A DNA stretch of 64,000 nt from Photobacterium lipolyticum (lineage in GTDB: Bacteria; Pseudomonadota; Gammaproteobacteria; Enterobacterales; Vibrionaceae): NCBI RefSeq assembly GCF_003026475.1, contig NZ_PYMC01000001.1, forward strand, positions 496,001 to 560,000, read 5' to 3'. The notes beneath the pieces are model-generated. The model was given only the letters and a program-made list of their open reading frames with translations, was not told the origin of the DNA and did no database searches. Positions 1-11,483 of the stretch are shown piece by piece. Position numbers and translations under genes: made by a program. The stretch's first letter is position 1, and the number at the start of each line of letters is the position of its first letter.

Positions 1-43
1 TTCATTATTCTTAATATTTGCTCGCAACAATTAAATTAAGTAA

Positions 44-1030
44 ATGCTAAAAAAAGTTACCGAATTACCTCTAGCCAATTCTATTATATTATTACCTTTC
101 TTAGGGTACTATGAGGAATCAGGCTTTAATCAATACAATTTGCTAAAGGGTTGTGGCCTTTCTCCGCAACTCATTCGTCCCGACAATTTTATTCCTACCT
201 TTCATTTATGTAAGATTATTAACGATGTCTCTGTAAAAACTAGGACTGACAATATTGGAATAACCGCTTCGCAGCTACGAGGGTATCCCAGCATACATCC
301 TACAGTTGCATCTAACATTCCAAAGGCAGACAGTTTTTTTGACCTGTTTTTATTTCTATCATCAAATCAAACGCTACAAGGCTCTCACTTCAAGTTGTGG
401 CTCACATATAATAACGACACCTGTTATATATGCCATAAAGGCCAAATTCCTTATAATGCTCTAGGCCCAGAGCAAACAGAGTATTTTCGAACACTCACAC
501 TGCTTAATGTAATTAAAAGCTTTCTTGGGGAGAATTGGAAACCAGAAACATTGTCTTTAGTCTCGCCGTTAGCGCCTCCTCATGACATCATCAAAACAAC
601 TAGATCTCTAAAAATTTACACTAACCTGAGTTATAGCTGCATACCGGTAAACATTAAGCTTGATAATATTGCCGAGAAAATAGCGATAAGCCAACTAAAC
701 GCCGCTACAGATCCAGCTGCTTTTGAGAGGCTTATCATGGCAACAGAAACGTTTATTGAACATGGGGATCTGAGCTTACCATTCCTGTCTGAAGTCTTTG
801 GTTGTTCACAAAGAAGTTTACAAAGGATCCTAAAAAGCCAAGGTTCCAGCTTCCAAAGTATCATCAAGCACCTTAAATTCAGGCGCGCGAAAAAATACCT
901 TCATCAAGAGATGAGTATCGAGCATATTGCTACGAAACTTGGCTATAGCGAACCTTCAAACTTCGCCCGAGCGTTCAAAAAACATACTGGTCATGCTCCA
1001 TCATTCTTTCACCAACATAATTACAAATAG
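44..1030 (+). CDS. AraC-family transcriptional regulator (arabinose-binding-domain type)
   Basis: A 328-residue protein. The C-terminal ~90 residues form an AraC/XylS double helix-turn-helix: a first HTH around CSQRSLQRIL and a second with the family signature IATKLGYSEPSNFARAFKKH. The N-terminal ~200 residues have the layout of the 'arabinose-binding' regulators that read a cytoplasmic ligand; the ligand cannot be told from sequence. It stands alone, with ~225 bp to the next gene on the same strand. The coding sequence is AT-rich compared with the core genes further right, which fits accessory DNA. Family assignment is secure; target genes are unknown. Confidence 0.85.
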   Translation: MLKKVTELPLANSIILLPFLGYYEESGFNQYNLLKGCGLSPQLIRPDNFIPTFHLCKIINDVSVKTRTDNIGITASQLRGYPSIHPTVASNIPKADSFFDLFLFLSSNQTLQGSHFKLWLTYNNDTCYICHKGQIPYNALGPEQTEYFRTLTLLNVIKSFLGENWKPETLSLVSPLAPPHDIIKTTRSLKIYTNLSYSCIPVNIKLDNIAEKIAISQLNAATDPAAFERLIMATETFIEHGDLSLPFLSEVFGCSQRSLQRILKSQGSSFQSIIKHLKFRRAKKYLHQEMSIEHIATKLGYSEPSNFARAFKKHTGHAPSFFHQHNYK

Positions 1031-1255
1031 TTATCATATAAAATGACAAAATAGCCATCACCTCCTCCGCTTTTCATCATGATAATTAACCACTATATGC
1101 AACTTGAACCGAGGGCGTATCCTGCACGAAATAGTCATGAATTGGCGTAAAATGACAGAGACATAAATTGCTCCTACCTATAAATTGCTCAATAAAGAGA
1201 TTAAACATACTTCCAATCTTGTGCAATCTCCTAGTCTGCTAGCTGAGTACAGAAC

Positions 1256-2017
1256 ATGTATATTAAAAACATAAATAACTTCAATTCTGAAATAATTCAT
1301 GCTCCGTTCATCGGTATAGCTGCTAAATTATCAAGATTCAATTCAGGTTGGCACCTGCACTCTAAACATCAGTTACTGCTTGCTAAAGACGGAAGTATCG
1401 TTATTGAAATCAATCAATATCGTTACTTTATACCGCAAGGTTGTGCAATTTGGATTCCTGCACAGACCAAACACAAGACATTGGCTCAAAATGAGACAGA
1501 GCTCCGCTCTCTCTTTTTTAAAGAGAACCTATCACTTCCAGATAATGTGCTAGTCATTACTGTTACCCCATTACTTAGAGAAATCATTGATACGATGGCC
1601 CATTGGCCATGGGATAAACCACATAATGAACAGTTTTCATTAATGACCGTTTTCAAGGAAGAATTAAACACGGCTTTACAGCACTCACTAAAACTAATGC
1701 TACCGCAAGACAGAAGAATAGCGCCACTACTTGAAATGATTAACCAAAACATATTTCCGCCTAAACTGACAGAAATTGAAAATACTATAGGGGCGAGCAG
1801 TAAAACTATTGGCAGAATTTTCCTGCGAGAAACAGGCTTAAATTACCAAGCATGGCGACAACAATGGCGCTTGATGAAAGCGATGGAACTGCTCGCAGCA
1901 AAGCATGCTGTCAGCACCGTAGCTCAGCAACTGGAATTTTCTAGTAGCAGTGCTTTTATTGCATTCTTCGTTAAACATACGAACCAAACGCCTGGGCGAT
2001 TTTTAGCATCACTTTGA
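1256..2017 (+). CDS. AraC-family regulator with N-terminal cupin
   Basis: 253 residues. The N-terminal half is a small cupin-like barrel (HSKHQLLLAKDG, then IPQGCAIWIPAQTKH), as in one-domain ligand sensors of the AraC family. The C-terminal half is the AraC DNA-binding region (RIFLRETGLNYQAWRQQWRL, then the second helix-turn-helix ending in the family-like KHTNQTPGRF). This is the layout of NimR/RclR-sized regulators. It follows the first AraC gene on the same strand but has its own 225-bp upstream region, so co-transcription is doubtful. A short hairpin (TCCCG...CGGGA) near 2085 may end the transcript. The ligand and regulon are not recognisable. Confidence 0.83.
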   Translation: MYIKNINNFNSEIIHAPFIGIAAKLSRFNSGWHLHSKHQLLLAKDGSIVIEINQYRYFIPQGCAIWIPAQTKHKTLAQNETELRSLFFKENLSLPDNVLVITVTPLLREIIDTMAHWPWDKPHNEQFSLMTVFKEELNTALQHSLKLMLPQDRRIAPLLEMINQNIFPPKLTEIENTIGASSKTIGRIFLRETGLNYQAWRQQWRLMKAMELLAAKHAVSTVAQQLEFSSSSAFIAFFVKHTNQTPGRFLASL

Positions 2018-2199
2018 ACAATGTCCAAGCCTGCCTATCTAACAACAACGTATCAAATTCAATATTAGTCTAGAGATCCCGCTCAGTAACGGGAGCCACT
2101 AAATTTTTGCTAGAGTATTTTTAACGTTAGTCAAACTGTATTTCACCGCAGTCCTGTTTCCACATCGATTTGGGCACTTTTCGAGTTAAAGTCTTGGCT

Positions 2200-5100
2200 T
2201 TAATATACGGCCTTATCCATTACTTTTGTTGCCTGAAATTCCTCTTCCAGTCTATCGATAGAAGGGATATAAATAGCAAGTAAGGCCGCTGACAATGTAT
2301 TTAACTCCAGCTCATCAGCACCATGCTTACAAGCTATTTCAAGTTTTTCACAGGCTTTACTCAGGGCGATTAGGCCAATGGCGCCAGCCGAGCTTTTAAG
2401 GCTGTGAGCTGGCGACTCAAGGCCGTCGGCCGAACTCTGGATTTCTATTTCTTTGGTCAGTGTCGCCGAACGTTCGTAAAACATCGCCACCATCTCGTGT
2501 ACCAGCCCATCTCCGAGGATCTGCCGGTCATTCTCCAACACCGAATGGTCGAAAAGAATTGCGACAGGCTCTTTATCCACGTTATCGACTGTATCGAACT
2601 TGCTTGGTTGGCCGTTATAAACATTGGCGATAATTGTTTCCATTTGCTCAAACTGTACCGGTTTACCTAAGAAACCATCGAGGCCGGCCTCTAGGTATGA
2701 TTCAATTTCTTGCCGGAAAACATGGGCAGAAAAGGCAATCGTTGGTATATAACGATTAGCTTTCTCTCTCAGTTGACCCGTCAGCGTAACACCGTCAATA
2801 TCCGGTAGATTAATGTCCATCAAGATGATATCGACATGATGATTCTCTATTGCGCTTTGTGCCATTTCGCCTGATATGGCCACAACAACCTTGTGGCCAA
2901 GCTTGTTCAGGAATCCTTCCGCGACCAAGACATTCGTTTCATTATCTTCTACAAGCAAAATATTCAATGGCGGGACAGACAGTGGAACAGTTTCATCTGT
3001 GGAAGTTGGTTCGCACTCCTCGGCAGCGCTCAACGGCAGTGTGAGAATAAATCGGCTACCGATATCCGGCTCACTACGCACCGTTAACTCTCCGCCAAGT
3101 ATCTCAGCGAATCGCTTACTGATAGGCAAACCTAATCCTGTACCGCGTTCTGAATGAGTCGCCTGCTCAAAAGGCTCAAAGATAACCATCTGCTTTTCTT
3201 CAGGAATTCCTTTGCCGGTGTCTAAAACCTCAAACGTGAGCAAAAATCGTTTTTCCGCCAGTTGCTCCTTGATCAACACACGGATTAGAACGCTTCCCTG
3301 TTTCGTAAATTTAATGGCATTTCCAACTAAATTGGTGAGAATTTGGATGATCTTGTTGGCGTCACCATATAAACAAATTGGAACATCGCTTGCGACTGCA
3401 TAGGTTAGTTTGATGTTCTTTTCTTTGGCTCTGGCTTTAAGCAAGTTGACAACATTGCCCACCATCGCGTTGGTGCGGAAATTGGTTTCATTAATATCGA
3501 AATATCCGGCTTCGATTTTAGAATAATCCAGAACATTATTGAGTACCCCCATCAGAATTTCGCCTGATGAAATGATGGTTTTAGTGTAATTTTTTTGTGC
3601 GTTGTCTAAGGTTGTATCATCAAGAAGGTATAGCGTCCCCATTATCCCGTTCATGGGGGTGCGAATCTCATGGCTCATGTGCGCAAGGAAGGACGATTTG
3701 GCTTTGTTAGCCTCTTCAGCTTGTTCTCGCGCTTTTGCATGCATTGCGACTTCACTGTTTAGTGCGTCATTGGCTTCTGTCAGCTGCGTAGTACGTTCAT
3801 CTACCAGTTTTTGCAGTTCATTCTGGTGCTCTCGCAGGGCTAAAGCATTTTTTTTAAATACCCATATTGCATCCGCGAGGTGACCAATCTCGTCACTCTC
3901 CCCCTGCGGAATATCAACGGAGAGATCACCAGCCGCCAGTTTTCTTATTGCAGCTGTCATACTGCCAGGTGCCTCTCGCACATCATCTTTTAACAGCAGT
4001 GCTTTGGGTTTATAGCTATTAACGGCCCCCCCGATAGCACTCTGTGCGACTGTCTCAGTCGTTGCGCTCATTTCAGTCATGACTGCGACAACTTGATCCG
4101 TCTCAGACGCGTGCTTGATACCGTCAGAGATATGAGCAGAGGCTTGCGAAATTTCCAGGACCATCGACTGCAGATAGATAATGAAGTTGTTTACCGAGTT
4201 GCCAATATCACCCAACTCATCATGAGACGTAATATCAATCCGCGATGTTAAGTCGGCTTCGCCGGTCGATAAGGTATCAATGCGCTCTTTGAGAATGACT
4301 AAGTCTTGCACAATTGCGTTAAGTGCCCATACAGCCACAAGCAAAGAGATTATGAGTAGTACTGCAACAATAGTCGTACTCGTGTACACTTTTTCGGCAA
4401 AAATCTCTTCTGTGGTGTTCGTTAAGCCTTCCTGAATGCTGGTGATGTCGCTCTCATAAGCTCCGGTGGCAATGGTCCATCCCCATTCAGGGAAAATATT
4501 TCGGGCATAGACAATTTTGCTTTCTGTTTTTTTTGTGGTTGGATTTTTGTGATCTGTTTTAACAAAAGCTTCGGATTGACCTTGTATGCTGTTCGCAATT
4601 TTTTGGGTTGTTGATGGAATAATTGTGCCAACAATAGACGAATCGGGATGAGCCAGAATCCTACCGTCTCTGTCCTGTACCCAAAAGTAGCCATTCTGCC
4701 CGTATTTAGATGAACTAATGGTATCAAGAGCCGCCTCAAGTTCATCTTTCCTTAGTGTACTAATGTACTCACCCGTCGCTATAACCAGGTCTAAAGGTTC
4801 GAAATAAACCGATGCCGTCAGTTTTTCTTCGACTTTTTGGTTTGCCGGGTTTAAGAAATGGTAACTGGTAAACCCAATGGTACTGGCTTTGGCTGCACTG
4901 ACAATATTTCGACCGTAGTATTTGCCATTGATGTCTTTTTTGTCATATTCACTCGTGCCGATAGTGCTGGCGTTGCCTCCATCAGCCGTACTAATAACCG
5001 TCGCGGCATCATATGCGAAGATATAACGGCCATTGTCCCAGTGGTATTCATTGATAAAAGCGTACACGCTGGTTTGTGCATCGACAACAGAAGCACTGTT

Positions 5101-5367
5101 ATTATAAATACGTTCAATTGTGTCTCTAATCGTAGCTATATCAACCGATAATTCTACCTTGATATTTTCCTGCTTCGAATTTTCATAATAATAAGAAATG
5201 GAGCGGGTCACAGTATCGACTTGCCCATTTAAGTTATCATTTAGTAGCTCTGTAACCCTTTTGTTAACATTGCTGTGTTCTGCCTCGACCACGGATTTCT
5301 CTGTGTTCTCAAGACTTGTAATAAAAAAGCCACTCATCATAAGCATCGGCATGCACAGCATTGTCAT
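2200..5367 (-). CDS. Chimeric chemoreceptor-hybrid histidine kinase (TorS-like output)
   Basis: 1055 residues. Order: membrane anchor (about 1-20), double Cache-type periplasmic sensor (about 40-315), second transmembrane helix (~330-350), HAMP (~350-400), a remnant of a chemoreceptor helix (~415-470), a second HAMP (~470-510), histidine kinase with H-box His566 (HMSHEIRT), N-box near 683 and G boxes (DTGKG, GTGLGLP), receiver with Asp851 (LMDINLP), and Hpt with His988 ([11 protein letters not shown]). The first ~470 residues are collinear with the receptor at 7748-9820, including a near-identical HAMP; the rest is a TorS-type phosphorelay kinase. The ATG at 5367 has no clear ribosome site. 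The paralogue's start aligns with an ATT at 5394, which lies behind a good GAGGG. No cognate output regulator is adjacent. It may be functional or decaying. Confidence 0.85.
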   Translation of the reverse strand: MTMLCMPMLMMSGFFITSLENTEKSVVEAEHSNVNKRVTELLNDNLNGQVDTVTRSISYYYENSKQENIKVELSVDIATIRDTIERIYNNSASVVDAQTSVYAFINEYHWDNGRYIFAYDAATVISTADGGNASTIGTSEYDKKDINGKYYGRNIVSAAKASTIGFTSYHFLNPANQKVEEKLTASVYFEPLDLVIATGEYISTLRKDELEAALDTISSSKYGQNGYFWVQDRDGRILAHPDSSIVGTIIPSTTQKIANSIQGQSEAFVKTDHKNPTTKKTESKIVYARNIFPEWGWTIATGAYESDITSIQEGLTNTTEEIFAEKVYTSTTIVAVLLIISLLVAVWALNAIVQDLVILKERIDTLSTGEADLTSRIDITSHDELGDIGNSVNNFIIYLQSMVLEISQASAHISDGIKHASETDQVVAVMTEMSATTETVAQSAIGGAVNSYKPKALLLKDDVREAPGSMTAAIRKLAAGDLSVDIPQGESDEIGHLADAIWVFKKNALALREHQNELQKLVDERTTQLTEANDALNSEVAMHAKAREQAEEANKAKSSFLAHMSHEIRTPMNGIMGTLYLLDDTTLDNAQKNYTKTIISSGEILMGVLNNVLDYSKIEAGYFDINETNFRTNAMVGNVVNLLKARAKEKNIKLTYAVASDVPICLYGDANKIIQILTNLVGNAIKFTKQGSVLIRVLIKEQLAEKRFLLTFEVLDTGKGIPEEKQMVIFEPFEQATHSERGTGLGLPISKRFAEILGGELTVRSEPDIGSRFILTLPLSAAEECEPTSTDETVPLSVPPLNILLVEDNETNVLVAEGFLNKLGHKVVVAISGEMAQSAIENHHVDIILMDINLPDIDGVTLTGQLREKANRYIPTIAFSAHVFRQEIESYLEAGLDGFLGKPVQFEQMETIIANVYNGQPSKFDTVDNVDKEPVAILFDHSVLENDRQILGDGLVHEMVAMFYERSATLTKEIEIQSSADGLESPAHSLKSSAGAIGLIALSKACEKLEIACKHGADELELNTLSAALLAIYIPSIDRLEEEFQATKVMDKAVY

Positions 5368-5561
5368 CAGCTTGGTTTTTATTGTAAGTTTAATAGATCT
5401 AACCCTCTGATTTATAATACGTATGTGGGTTCCACTTTTTTTGCAACTCTGAATTCACTTAAAGTTGAGATCGCGACTCTCTAGCCTAAGATGTTTACAC
5501 CCCTATCATCCTCATCGCTTTGTCAGTCTTTCTGACTCTCGCCTTAGACTTAACAGCAAAA

Positions 5562-5601
5562 GAAGAGCAGCTATTGTTAACAGGGTTTGCTGCTCTTTCT
5601 T
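5562..5601. terminator. Terminator-like hairpin between hybrid kinase and HBM receptor
   Basis: The arms AGAGCAGC (5564-5571) and GCTGCTCT (5589-5596) can pair. TTCTT follows on the plus side and a T-rich stretch on the minus side. It lies just beyond the leftward receptor gene ending at 5712, so it probably ends that transcript and isolates the hybrid kinase. The other ~280 bp between the two genes show no further gene. Confidence 0.5.
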
Positions 5602-5711
5602 AAACCGATCTGAGGTTATTTAATAAAGCCTGCCGTTTTTATAGCAGCATAACCCGATGTCATTGCTGCTCTCTTTTCTTTAATTTAACACAATATGCTG
5701 ATATCAGGGGC

Positions 5712-7574
5712 TTATAGCTTGAATTGACCCACCAAGCTCTTTAACTCATGGGTCATAGTTGCCAATTCCTTGTTAGCCACGGCCAGCTGCTCAATACCGG
5801 TCGCCGATTCTACGCACACCTTGCTGATATCTTCCATATGATGGCTGATTTCATTACTGGTATGACCCTGCTGCTCACTCGCAACCGCAATTTGGCTGTT
5901 CATTTCACTGACGCGCTCAACAATTGCTGTAATATCGAGCAACGAACCATTGGCCAGTTTGGTCTGAGATACAGCATTCGTTGCCTGGGCTTGGCTGTTT
6001 TCCATAACTCGGGTGGCAGCTTCGGCGTCGGTTTGGATCCCATCGGTAATCGTCAGGATTTCTTTGGTAGCTTCCTGCGTTCTCAATGCTAAGGTACGAA
6101 CCTCGTCAGCAACAACAGCAAAACCTCTGCCGGACTCGCCAGCGCGAGCGGCCTCGATAGCAGCATTTAACGCCAGCAGGTTAGTTTGATCAGCGATACC
6201 TTGGATAACACTAAGTACTTCGCCGATATTTTGGCTATGTATCACCAACTTCTTAATCACATCGGTAGCACTTCCTACCTCACTGGCGAGTAGTACAACG
6301 CCTTGGATACTCTGCTCTGTTACCTCACATCCTTGATGGGCTTCTTGCTTGGCTTGCATTGCCGCACCCTCGGCTTGGCTAGTATGCTGTTTGACCTCTT
6401 GCACCGCAGCATTCATCTCTTCCATGACGACGGAAATTTGGCCGATCTCGTGCTGCTGTTTGAATGCCCCGTTTTTCGCCTGCTCCATTACAACCGACAT
6501 CTCCTCTGTGGTTGAGGCCAATTGCAGGACTGAGTTTGCGACAACATTGACCGTGTGGTGGATCTTACCCACAAAGTTGTTGAAGGCGAGTCCCAGTTCG
6601 GCGATCTCGTCATTACCTTTGGTATCCAGTGCAACGCGAAGATCGCCGTCACCGTGCGAAATTTCGTTCATGGTCTTGGTCACTTGGTGCAGGCGGCCTG
6701 AGATCCGGCTGGCGAGGTAAAACACCAAGGCAGAGATAATGATTGTAATTCCGACACCGAGAATAAACAGGAAAGATTTCGCTTCATCTTGAACCTGGGT
6801 TATTTTTCCTTTTAGTTGGGTCGCTTCCTCAGTCAGTAGGGTTTCTGTTTTTTTGATGGTGCTTCTCAGCTCGCCAATCATCCCTTCATCATCGGTTAAG
6901 CCTTCTTGGCGCGAAAGGGAGACAAGCTGATTAAACGCTTGCTGATACTGATTTAACTGCGCGGTCAGCTTAGTTGCGACTGCCGTATATTGAGGTGTAG
7001 CAAGCAGGCTTTGCATGCTTTCTAAGCGACGAGTAAAGGTGTCAGCGTATTTATCCTCATGACGCAGCATAAAATCCTTCTCATCACGACGCAGAAGTAG
7101 CAACTGAACATGCAAGGACTCATCGTCGAAGCGGTTGATTTGATCTTCTACTTCCTTTGCCGCATCTCGCAGCGAACCGTAGAGGCCACTGTTTTTGTCC
7201 AGGCCAATTTTTTGTTGAATTGAGACAACATCGTCAAAACGGCTGCTGTATTCGTTAAAGGCGGCTGTTAGTGCTGGTAGCATTTCAAATGGAATGTCGG
7301 CGTCAGCTAACGTTATCTTTAGCTTTTGAATATGGGTATGTAGCTGATCAAGACTTTTGTCAAATTGCGCCTTGTATTTTAAATCTTTACGCGCAAGGAA
7401 ATCTTTTTCTTCCTTGCGCAAGGTCAGCACGTCAACTTCAACTATATAAACGAGTTGAGAGGCCTCCATGACAGTTTCAATTTTTCCGATAAAATAGTGC
7501 GAACTTATCATTAAGGCGGCCATGGCGAGTAAAATAATGGCCACGATGCAGTGTAGTGTTCTCTTTATTGACAT
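5712..7574 (-). CDS. Methyl-accepting chemotaxis protein with HBM sensor
   Basis: 620 residues. An N-terminal transmembrane helix (about 8-26) is followed by a ~240-residue helical periplasmic domain. This domain carries the repeated R-x-[14 protein letters not shown] signature of the HBM (helical bimodular) sensor found in McpS-type receptors for organic acids. A second transmembrane helix (~268-290), HAMP and a long signalling coiled coil follow, with the hairpin tip [21 protein letters not shown]. It should feed the CheA/CheW/CheY system at the right of the window. There is no C-terminal pentapeptide for CheR tethering. The ligand is inferred only by family. It has its own upstream region and a terminator-like hairpin downstream. 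Confidence 0.9.
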   Translation of the reverse strand: MSIKRTLHCIVAIILLAMAALMISSHYFIGKIETVMEASQLVYIVEVDVLTLRKEEKDFLARKDLKYKAQFDKSLDQLHTHIQKLKITLADADIPFEMLPALTAAFNEYSSRFDDVVSIQQKIGLDKNSGLYGSLRDAAKEVEDQINRFDDESLHVQLLLLRRDEKDFMLRHEDKYADTFTRRLESMQSLLATPQYTAVATKLTAQLNQYQQAFNQLVSLSRQEGLTDDEGMIGELRSTIKKTETLLTEEATQLKGKITQVQDEAKSFLFILGVGITIIISALVFYLASRISGRLHQVTKTMNEISHGDGDLRVALDTKGNDEIAELGLAFNNFVGKIHHTVNVVANSVLQLASTTEEMSVVMEQAKNGAFKQQHEIGQISVVMEEMNAAVQEVKQHTSQAEGAAMQAKQEAHQGCEVTEQSIQGVVLLASEVGSATDVIKKLVIHSQNIGEVLSVIQGIADQTNLLALNAAIEAARAGESGRGFAVVADEVRTLALRTQEATKEILTITDGIQTDAEAATRVMENSQAQATNAVSQTKLANGSLLDITAIVERVSEMNSQIAVASEQQGHTSNEISHHMEDISKVCVESATGIEQLAVANKELATMTHELKSLVGQFKL

Positions 7575-7701
7575 TGTTGTTATTTATTCCAATTTATAAT
7601 TATTAGTAGCAATTTTACATTTCAATTTGTTTGGTAATGAGGAAATGCAGGGGGGGACCTTTAGATGCCTTTACTGAACAGTATTTTCGCCGTGCTTAAA
7701 C

Positions 7702-7734
7702 GCCCTTTTGTTATATCATTCTTAACAAAAGGGC
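7702..7734 (-). terminator. Inverted repeat after the Cache receptor gene
   Basis: A perfect 12-bp inverted repeat (GCCCTTTTGTTA / TAACAAAAGGGC, 9-nt loop) lies 14 bp beyond the stop of the leftward receptor gene. On the minus strand it is followed by GTTTAAG, a weak T tract, so it is a probable but not ideal intrinsic terminator. Confidence 0.5.
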
Positions 7735-7747
7735 AAACATTGGGTTA

Positions 7748-9820
7748 TTACAATTTAAACTTACGGACCAGAACGTTCAGTTGGGCGTTGGCAGCTGCCA
7801 GGCTCTGTGTACTGTCTACCGTGGCTTGTCCGTTTTGGGTCAATTCATGAACCATCTCGCGGATGTTATTCATATTACGGCTTACTTCTTCGGTTACCGA
7901 ACTTTGCTCCTCGGAAGCGGTTGCAATTTGGGTGCTGAGATCATTGATTTCGACAATCGAACCGGTCACCGCATCCAGGCTGTTTGATACCCGCTCTGCA
8001 TTTTCTGCTGTACGTTCACAGCTCGTTTTCGTCACATTCATTGCAGCAACCGCACTAGCAGCATCCTGACGTAATGTCGTTAAGATCTCATTGATTTCAG
8101 CGGTGCTGGACTGAGTACGTGCAGCAAGCGATCGTACTTCATCAGCAACTACAGCGAAGCCTCGTCCTTGTTCCCCGGCGCGTGCAGCTTCGATGGCGGC
8201 ATTGAGTGCCAGCAGGTTAGTCTGATCGGCAATTTCACCAATCACACCTAGCACACTGACAATCTGCTGAGTATTCTCGTTCATGGTGTTAATGCTTGAT
8301 GATGCTGCATCCACTTCATCCACCAGAACAATCATACTGCCAGATGCCTCAAGCACATCGTCTTTTGCCAACATCGCATCATCATTGGCTTTTTGGGTGT
8401 TCGCGGCGGTCTCGGTAGCATTCTGTGCGACTGTCTCGGCCGTTGCGCTCATTTCAGTAATCGCCGCGACGACTTGATCCGTCTCAGACGCGTGCTTAAT
8501 TAACGCCTGGTTATTTTGCTCTGACTGTACATCAAGCTGCTTGATACCCTCAGTGATATGAGCAGAAGCTTGAGCAATTTCCAGGATCATGGATTGCAGA
8601 TAAATAATGAAGTTGTTGACCGAATTGCCAATGTCGCCCAACTCGTCATGCGACGTAATATCAATCCGCGAGGTTAAATCTGCTTCGCCAGTCGATAAGG
8701 TATCAATACGCTCTTTGAGCATCACTAAGCCTTTAACAATCTTATTGATCGACCAGGCTGCAACCAGCAGTGCAATAACCAGCAATCCAGCGGCAATAGC
8801 AATGCTCATAGACACTTTGTCACCAAAAATGTCTGCCGTAGCGTTCGTCAAGCCTTCCTGAATACTGGTGACGTCGCTATCATAAGTGCCGGTGACAATA
8901 GTCCAGCCCCACTCCGGGAAAATATTTCTGGCATAGTTAAATTTGCTTTCTGCCTGTTTGGTGGTCGGGTTTTCCTGAACTGTTGTAACAAGAGCTTCGG
9001 ATTGACCTTTGATGCTGTTGGCAATTTTTAATGTTGTTTCCGGAATGACAGTACCGATAATGTCTGCCTTAGGGTGAGCCAGGATCTTGCCATTCTTATC
9101 CTGTACCCAGAAGTAGCCATTTTGACCATATTTTGATGAACTGATGGTATTAAGAGCCGCCTCAAGTTCATCTTGCCTTAGGGTACTGATGTACTCACCC
9201 GTCGCAATAACCAAGTTCAACGGTTCGAAGTAGACCGATGCCGTCAGTTTTTCTTCGGTATTTTTGGTTTTTGGATTGAAGAATTGATAACTGGTGAAAC
9301 CAACTTTATTGGCTTTGGCAGAACTGACAATATCCTGAGCATAATAGTTGCCATTGGTATCTTTTTTATCATAAGAACTGGTGCCGATAATACTGGCGTT
9401 AGCACCGTTAGCCTTGTTAATAACCGTTGCGGCATCATAAGCAAAGATATAACGGCCATCGTCCCAACGGTATTCATTGATAAAAGCATATATACTGCTT
9501 TCTGCATCGGCCGCAGAAGCACTGTTGTTATAAATTCTGTCTATAGTGTCTCTAAACGTCGCTATCTCGGTCGCTAACTCTGCCTTGATATTTTCCAGCT
9601 TCGAATTCTCATAATAATAAGAAAGGGAGCGGGCAACGGTATCAACCTGCCCCTTTAAGTTATCATTCAATAATTTAGCTACCTTCACACTGACATTGCT
9701 ACTTTCCGCCTCAAGAACAGCATTTTCCGTATTCATAAGACTTGTAATAAAAAAACCACTCATTGTAAGCAATGGAATGCATAGCAATGCAGCCAGCTTG
9801 GCTTTTATTGTTAAATTCAT
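7748..9820 (-). CDS. Methyl-accepting chemotaxis protein with double Cache sensor
   Basis: 690 residues. Transmembrane helix (about 7-27), a periplasmic region of two Cache-like units (the second contains [17 protein letters not shown] and [13 protein letters not shown]), a second transmembrane helix (~340-362), HAMP and a full signalling domain with tip [21 protein letters not shown]. The start ATG follows an AAAGG 9 bases upstream. Its first ~470 codons are closely related to those of the hybrid kinase at 2200-5367, so the two arose by duplication or gene conversion; this copy keeps the complete receptor. It lacks a CheR-binding pentapeptide. The Cache class often binds amino or organic acids, but the ligand here is not visible. 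Confidence 0.92.
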   Translation of the reverse strand: MNLTIKAKLAALLCIPLLTMSGFFITSLMNTENAVLEAESSNVSVKVAKLLNDNLKGQVDTVARSLSYYYENSKLENIKAELATEIATFRDTIDRIYNNSASAADAESSIYAFINEYRWDDGRYIFAYDAATVINKANGANASIIGTSSYDKKDTNGNYYAQDIVSSAKANKVGFTSYQFFNPKTKNTEEKLTASVYFEPLNLVIATGEYISTLRQDELEAALNTISSSKYGQNGYFWVQDKNGKILAHPKADIIGTVIPETTLKIANSIKGQSEALVTTVQENPTTKQAESKFNYARNIFPEWGWTIVTGTYDSDVTSIQEGLTNATADIFGDKVSMSIAIAAGLLVIALLVAAWSINKIVKGLVMLKERIDTLSTGEADLTSRIDITSHDELGDIGNSVNNFIIYLQSMILEIAQASAHITEGIKQLDVQSEQNNQALIKHASETDQVVAAITEMSATAETVAQNATETAANTQKANDDAMLAKDDVLEASGSMIVLVDEVDAASSSINTMNENTQQIVSVLGVIGEIADQTNLLALNAAIEAARAGEQGRGFAVVADEVRSLAARTQSSTAEINEILTTLRQDAASAVAAMNVTKTSCERTAENAERVSNSLDAVTGSIVEINDLSTQIATASEEQSSVTEEVSRNMNNIREMVHELTQNGQATVDSTQSLAAANAQLNVLVRKFKL

Positions 9821-10249
9821 GGGGCTAAACCTTTGTTTGTACTCGCGTTATTTAAAAAACTGTTTTCTATTTATTTCTCAGTGAAATCGCCAATAGAAAC
9901 ATATTCGTTTCAGGCTTGCTGTAAAAATTGAATTGAACGAATTTACCTATTTTTAAATGTAACTTACTGATATGTTGCCTCAACAACTGACGATCTCCCC
10001 ACAAAGCCGGAGCTCTTCCGCCCAGCTGAGTTCAGAACTTTCGATTGCTTTAAGCTCTTTGAGGACATCTCCTGCTCAGTTAATCCACGCCTAGCGCTTA
10101 TGCAACAACTCAGGTGCAACCAATTGAAGTGCAGATAGTGCATTTATTTTATGAATAAGTATTATAGAAATGTGTAGAAATATGAATACCCCATTGCCTA
10201 CTATTGCGCGTCGGCTTTATTACGTAAGTGTTAGTTATTTAAATATAAA
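9821..10249. other. Intergenic, no gene seen
   Basis: About 430 AT-rich bases between the leftward Cache receptor and the intron remnant. It must contain the receptor promoter, but I see neither a convincing flagellar sigma-28 motif (TAAA...GCCGATAA) nor any other clear site. No gene, RNA or repeat is supported. Confidence 0.5.
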
Positions 10250-10543
10250 TTAACGCTTATCCAGCCAATGCAGATAAACTCCAATCTTGCTCGCATGCTT
10301 GTTTTTCGTGGGAATGGCAACGGTTAAAGAATCAAGAAAACTTGCCTCTGTTGATGAACTGATCGCATCGAAGCTGTCGTCTCGCCTCAGATATGCGATA
10401 TACCTGTTAATAAAACGCCTGATCGTCAGCAATTCACGCTCACAGCAGCGCCGAGTCTTATTCAAGGTGTTCACGTAATGGTGACAGGTGACGAGGGGGG
10501 CATTGCATTGACTGGGGAATGAAGAAGTAAAAGAAGTGCCTCA

Positions 10544-11088
10544 AGGATCCATTGATTAGACTTTTTGTGGCTCAAACATATGAAGCATTGGGCGATGGCA
10601 TCTGCCGTACTTCTGTTAGGGCGAAAGCCGTAGCTATTTGGGTCAGCGAGAGTTTCAGATATCGGTTCCAATGCTAGAAGGTGAAGAGCTTGTTGCGCTC
10701 TATCAATCATGCAGGGAATACCAAGGGGTCTGAGCTTACTGTTTTTCTTGGGAATATAGATACGCTTGAGTGGTTTAGCTTGATAAGCCTTGCGACTCAA
10801 TTGATTAACTGCTTTCATACGGCGTGCATCTGTGTTCCAGACGACGCCATCTATTCCAGGCGTTTTACTGCCTTTATTTTGAGAGACTCGTTTAACAGCA
10901 AGAAGTTTTGCTGAGCGAGAATGAGTGAGTAACCACTGCAACGCTTTCGCTTTGCTGTGTTTACCTTCTCTAGTTGCCTTTGCGATACGCATTTGAAGCT
11001 TTAAGACGTTCGCCTCTACGGCCTTCCAGTTAATGGATTGCCATTGTGCGCCGTCAGAAGATGCACTAATCTCATTCGAAATCATCAT
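10544..11088 (-). pseudogene. ltrA: Group II intron reverse transcriptase/maturase, 3'-truncated
   Basis: The homologous part starts at the ATG at 11088 (or 11085), preceded by AAGGAAG, and resembles chloroplast-like group II intron proteins: QWQSINWKAVEANVLKLQ, KGSKTPGIDGVVW, YIPKKNSKLRPLGIPCMIDR, DPNSYGFRPNRSTADAI. Homology ends at NQWILE, where family members continue into the GDI...CFD block. After that the frame reads unrelated residues to a stop at 10471. The catalytic YADD motif, maturase domain X and any endonuclease domain are therefore absent, so the protein cannot act as a reverse transcriptase. Reading further upstream to 11247 is open but falls in the intron RNA. Confidence 0.85.
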
Positions 11089-11483
11089 TTGCTTTTCTTC
11101 CTTAATAAAGTTCTTCAAACTCTCTCGCAACGAGAGACCAGTTGGAAGTGGGCTCACTTTCGTGACCAGACACAGGTCTGTATCTGCATAATTACAATGC
11201 AGCCTTTGCTTTTTCCAACCTCCTCTACCTGCATCACTATAGGCCACAGAGGCTTTCCCATAGGGAGCGATACAGGCTTACCATGTTCCGTATGTCACGC
11301 AATGTCAGGGTAGACGCCTGCTATAGTGCGGGGAGCATAGCGATCACGAAAGGGTAATCGGGTAACTCCTTTCCTTCTCCCGTGCCTTTTGGCCACAGCG
11401 TATAAACCACTTCCGCTGCTTCCACAGTAACGCACCTTGCACAGATTCACTTGTGTTCGTCATACTGACTACCTAGCACTCAC

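Noticed and set aside
10250-10474. 74-codon open frame on the minus strand beside the intron break
   Set aside because: Starts at GTG without a ribosome site and shows no recognisable domain; kept only as a note on the junction.
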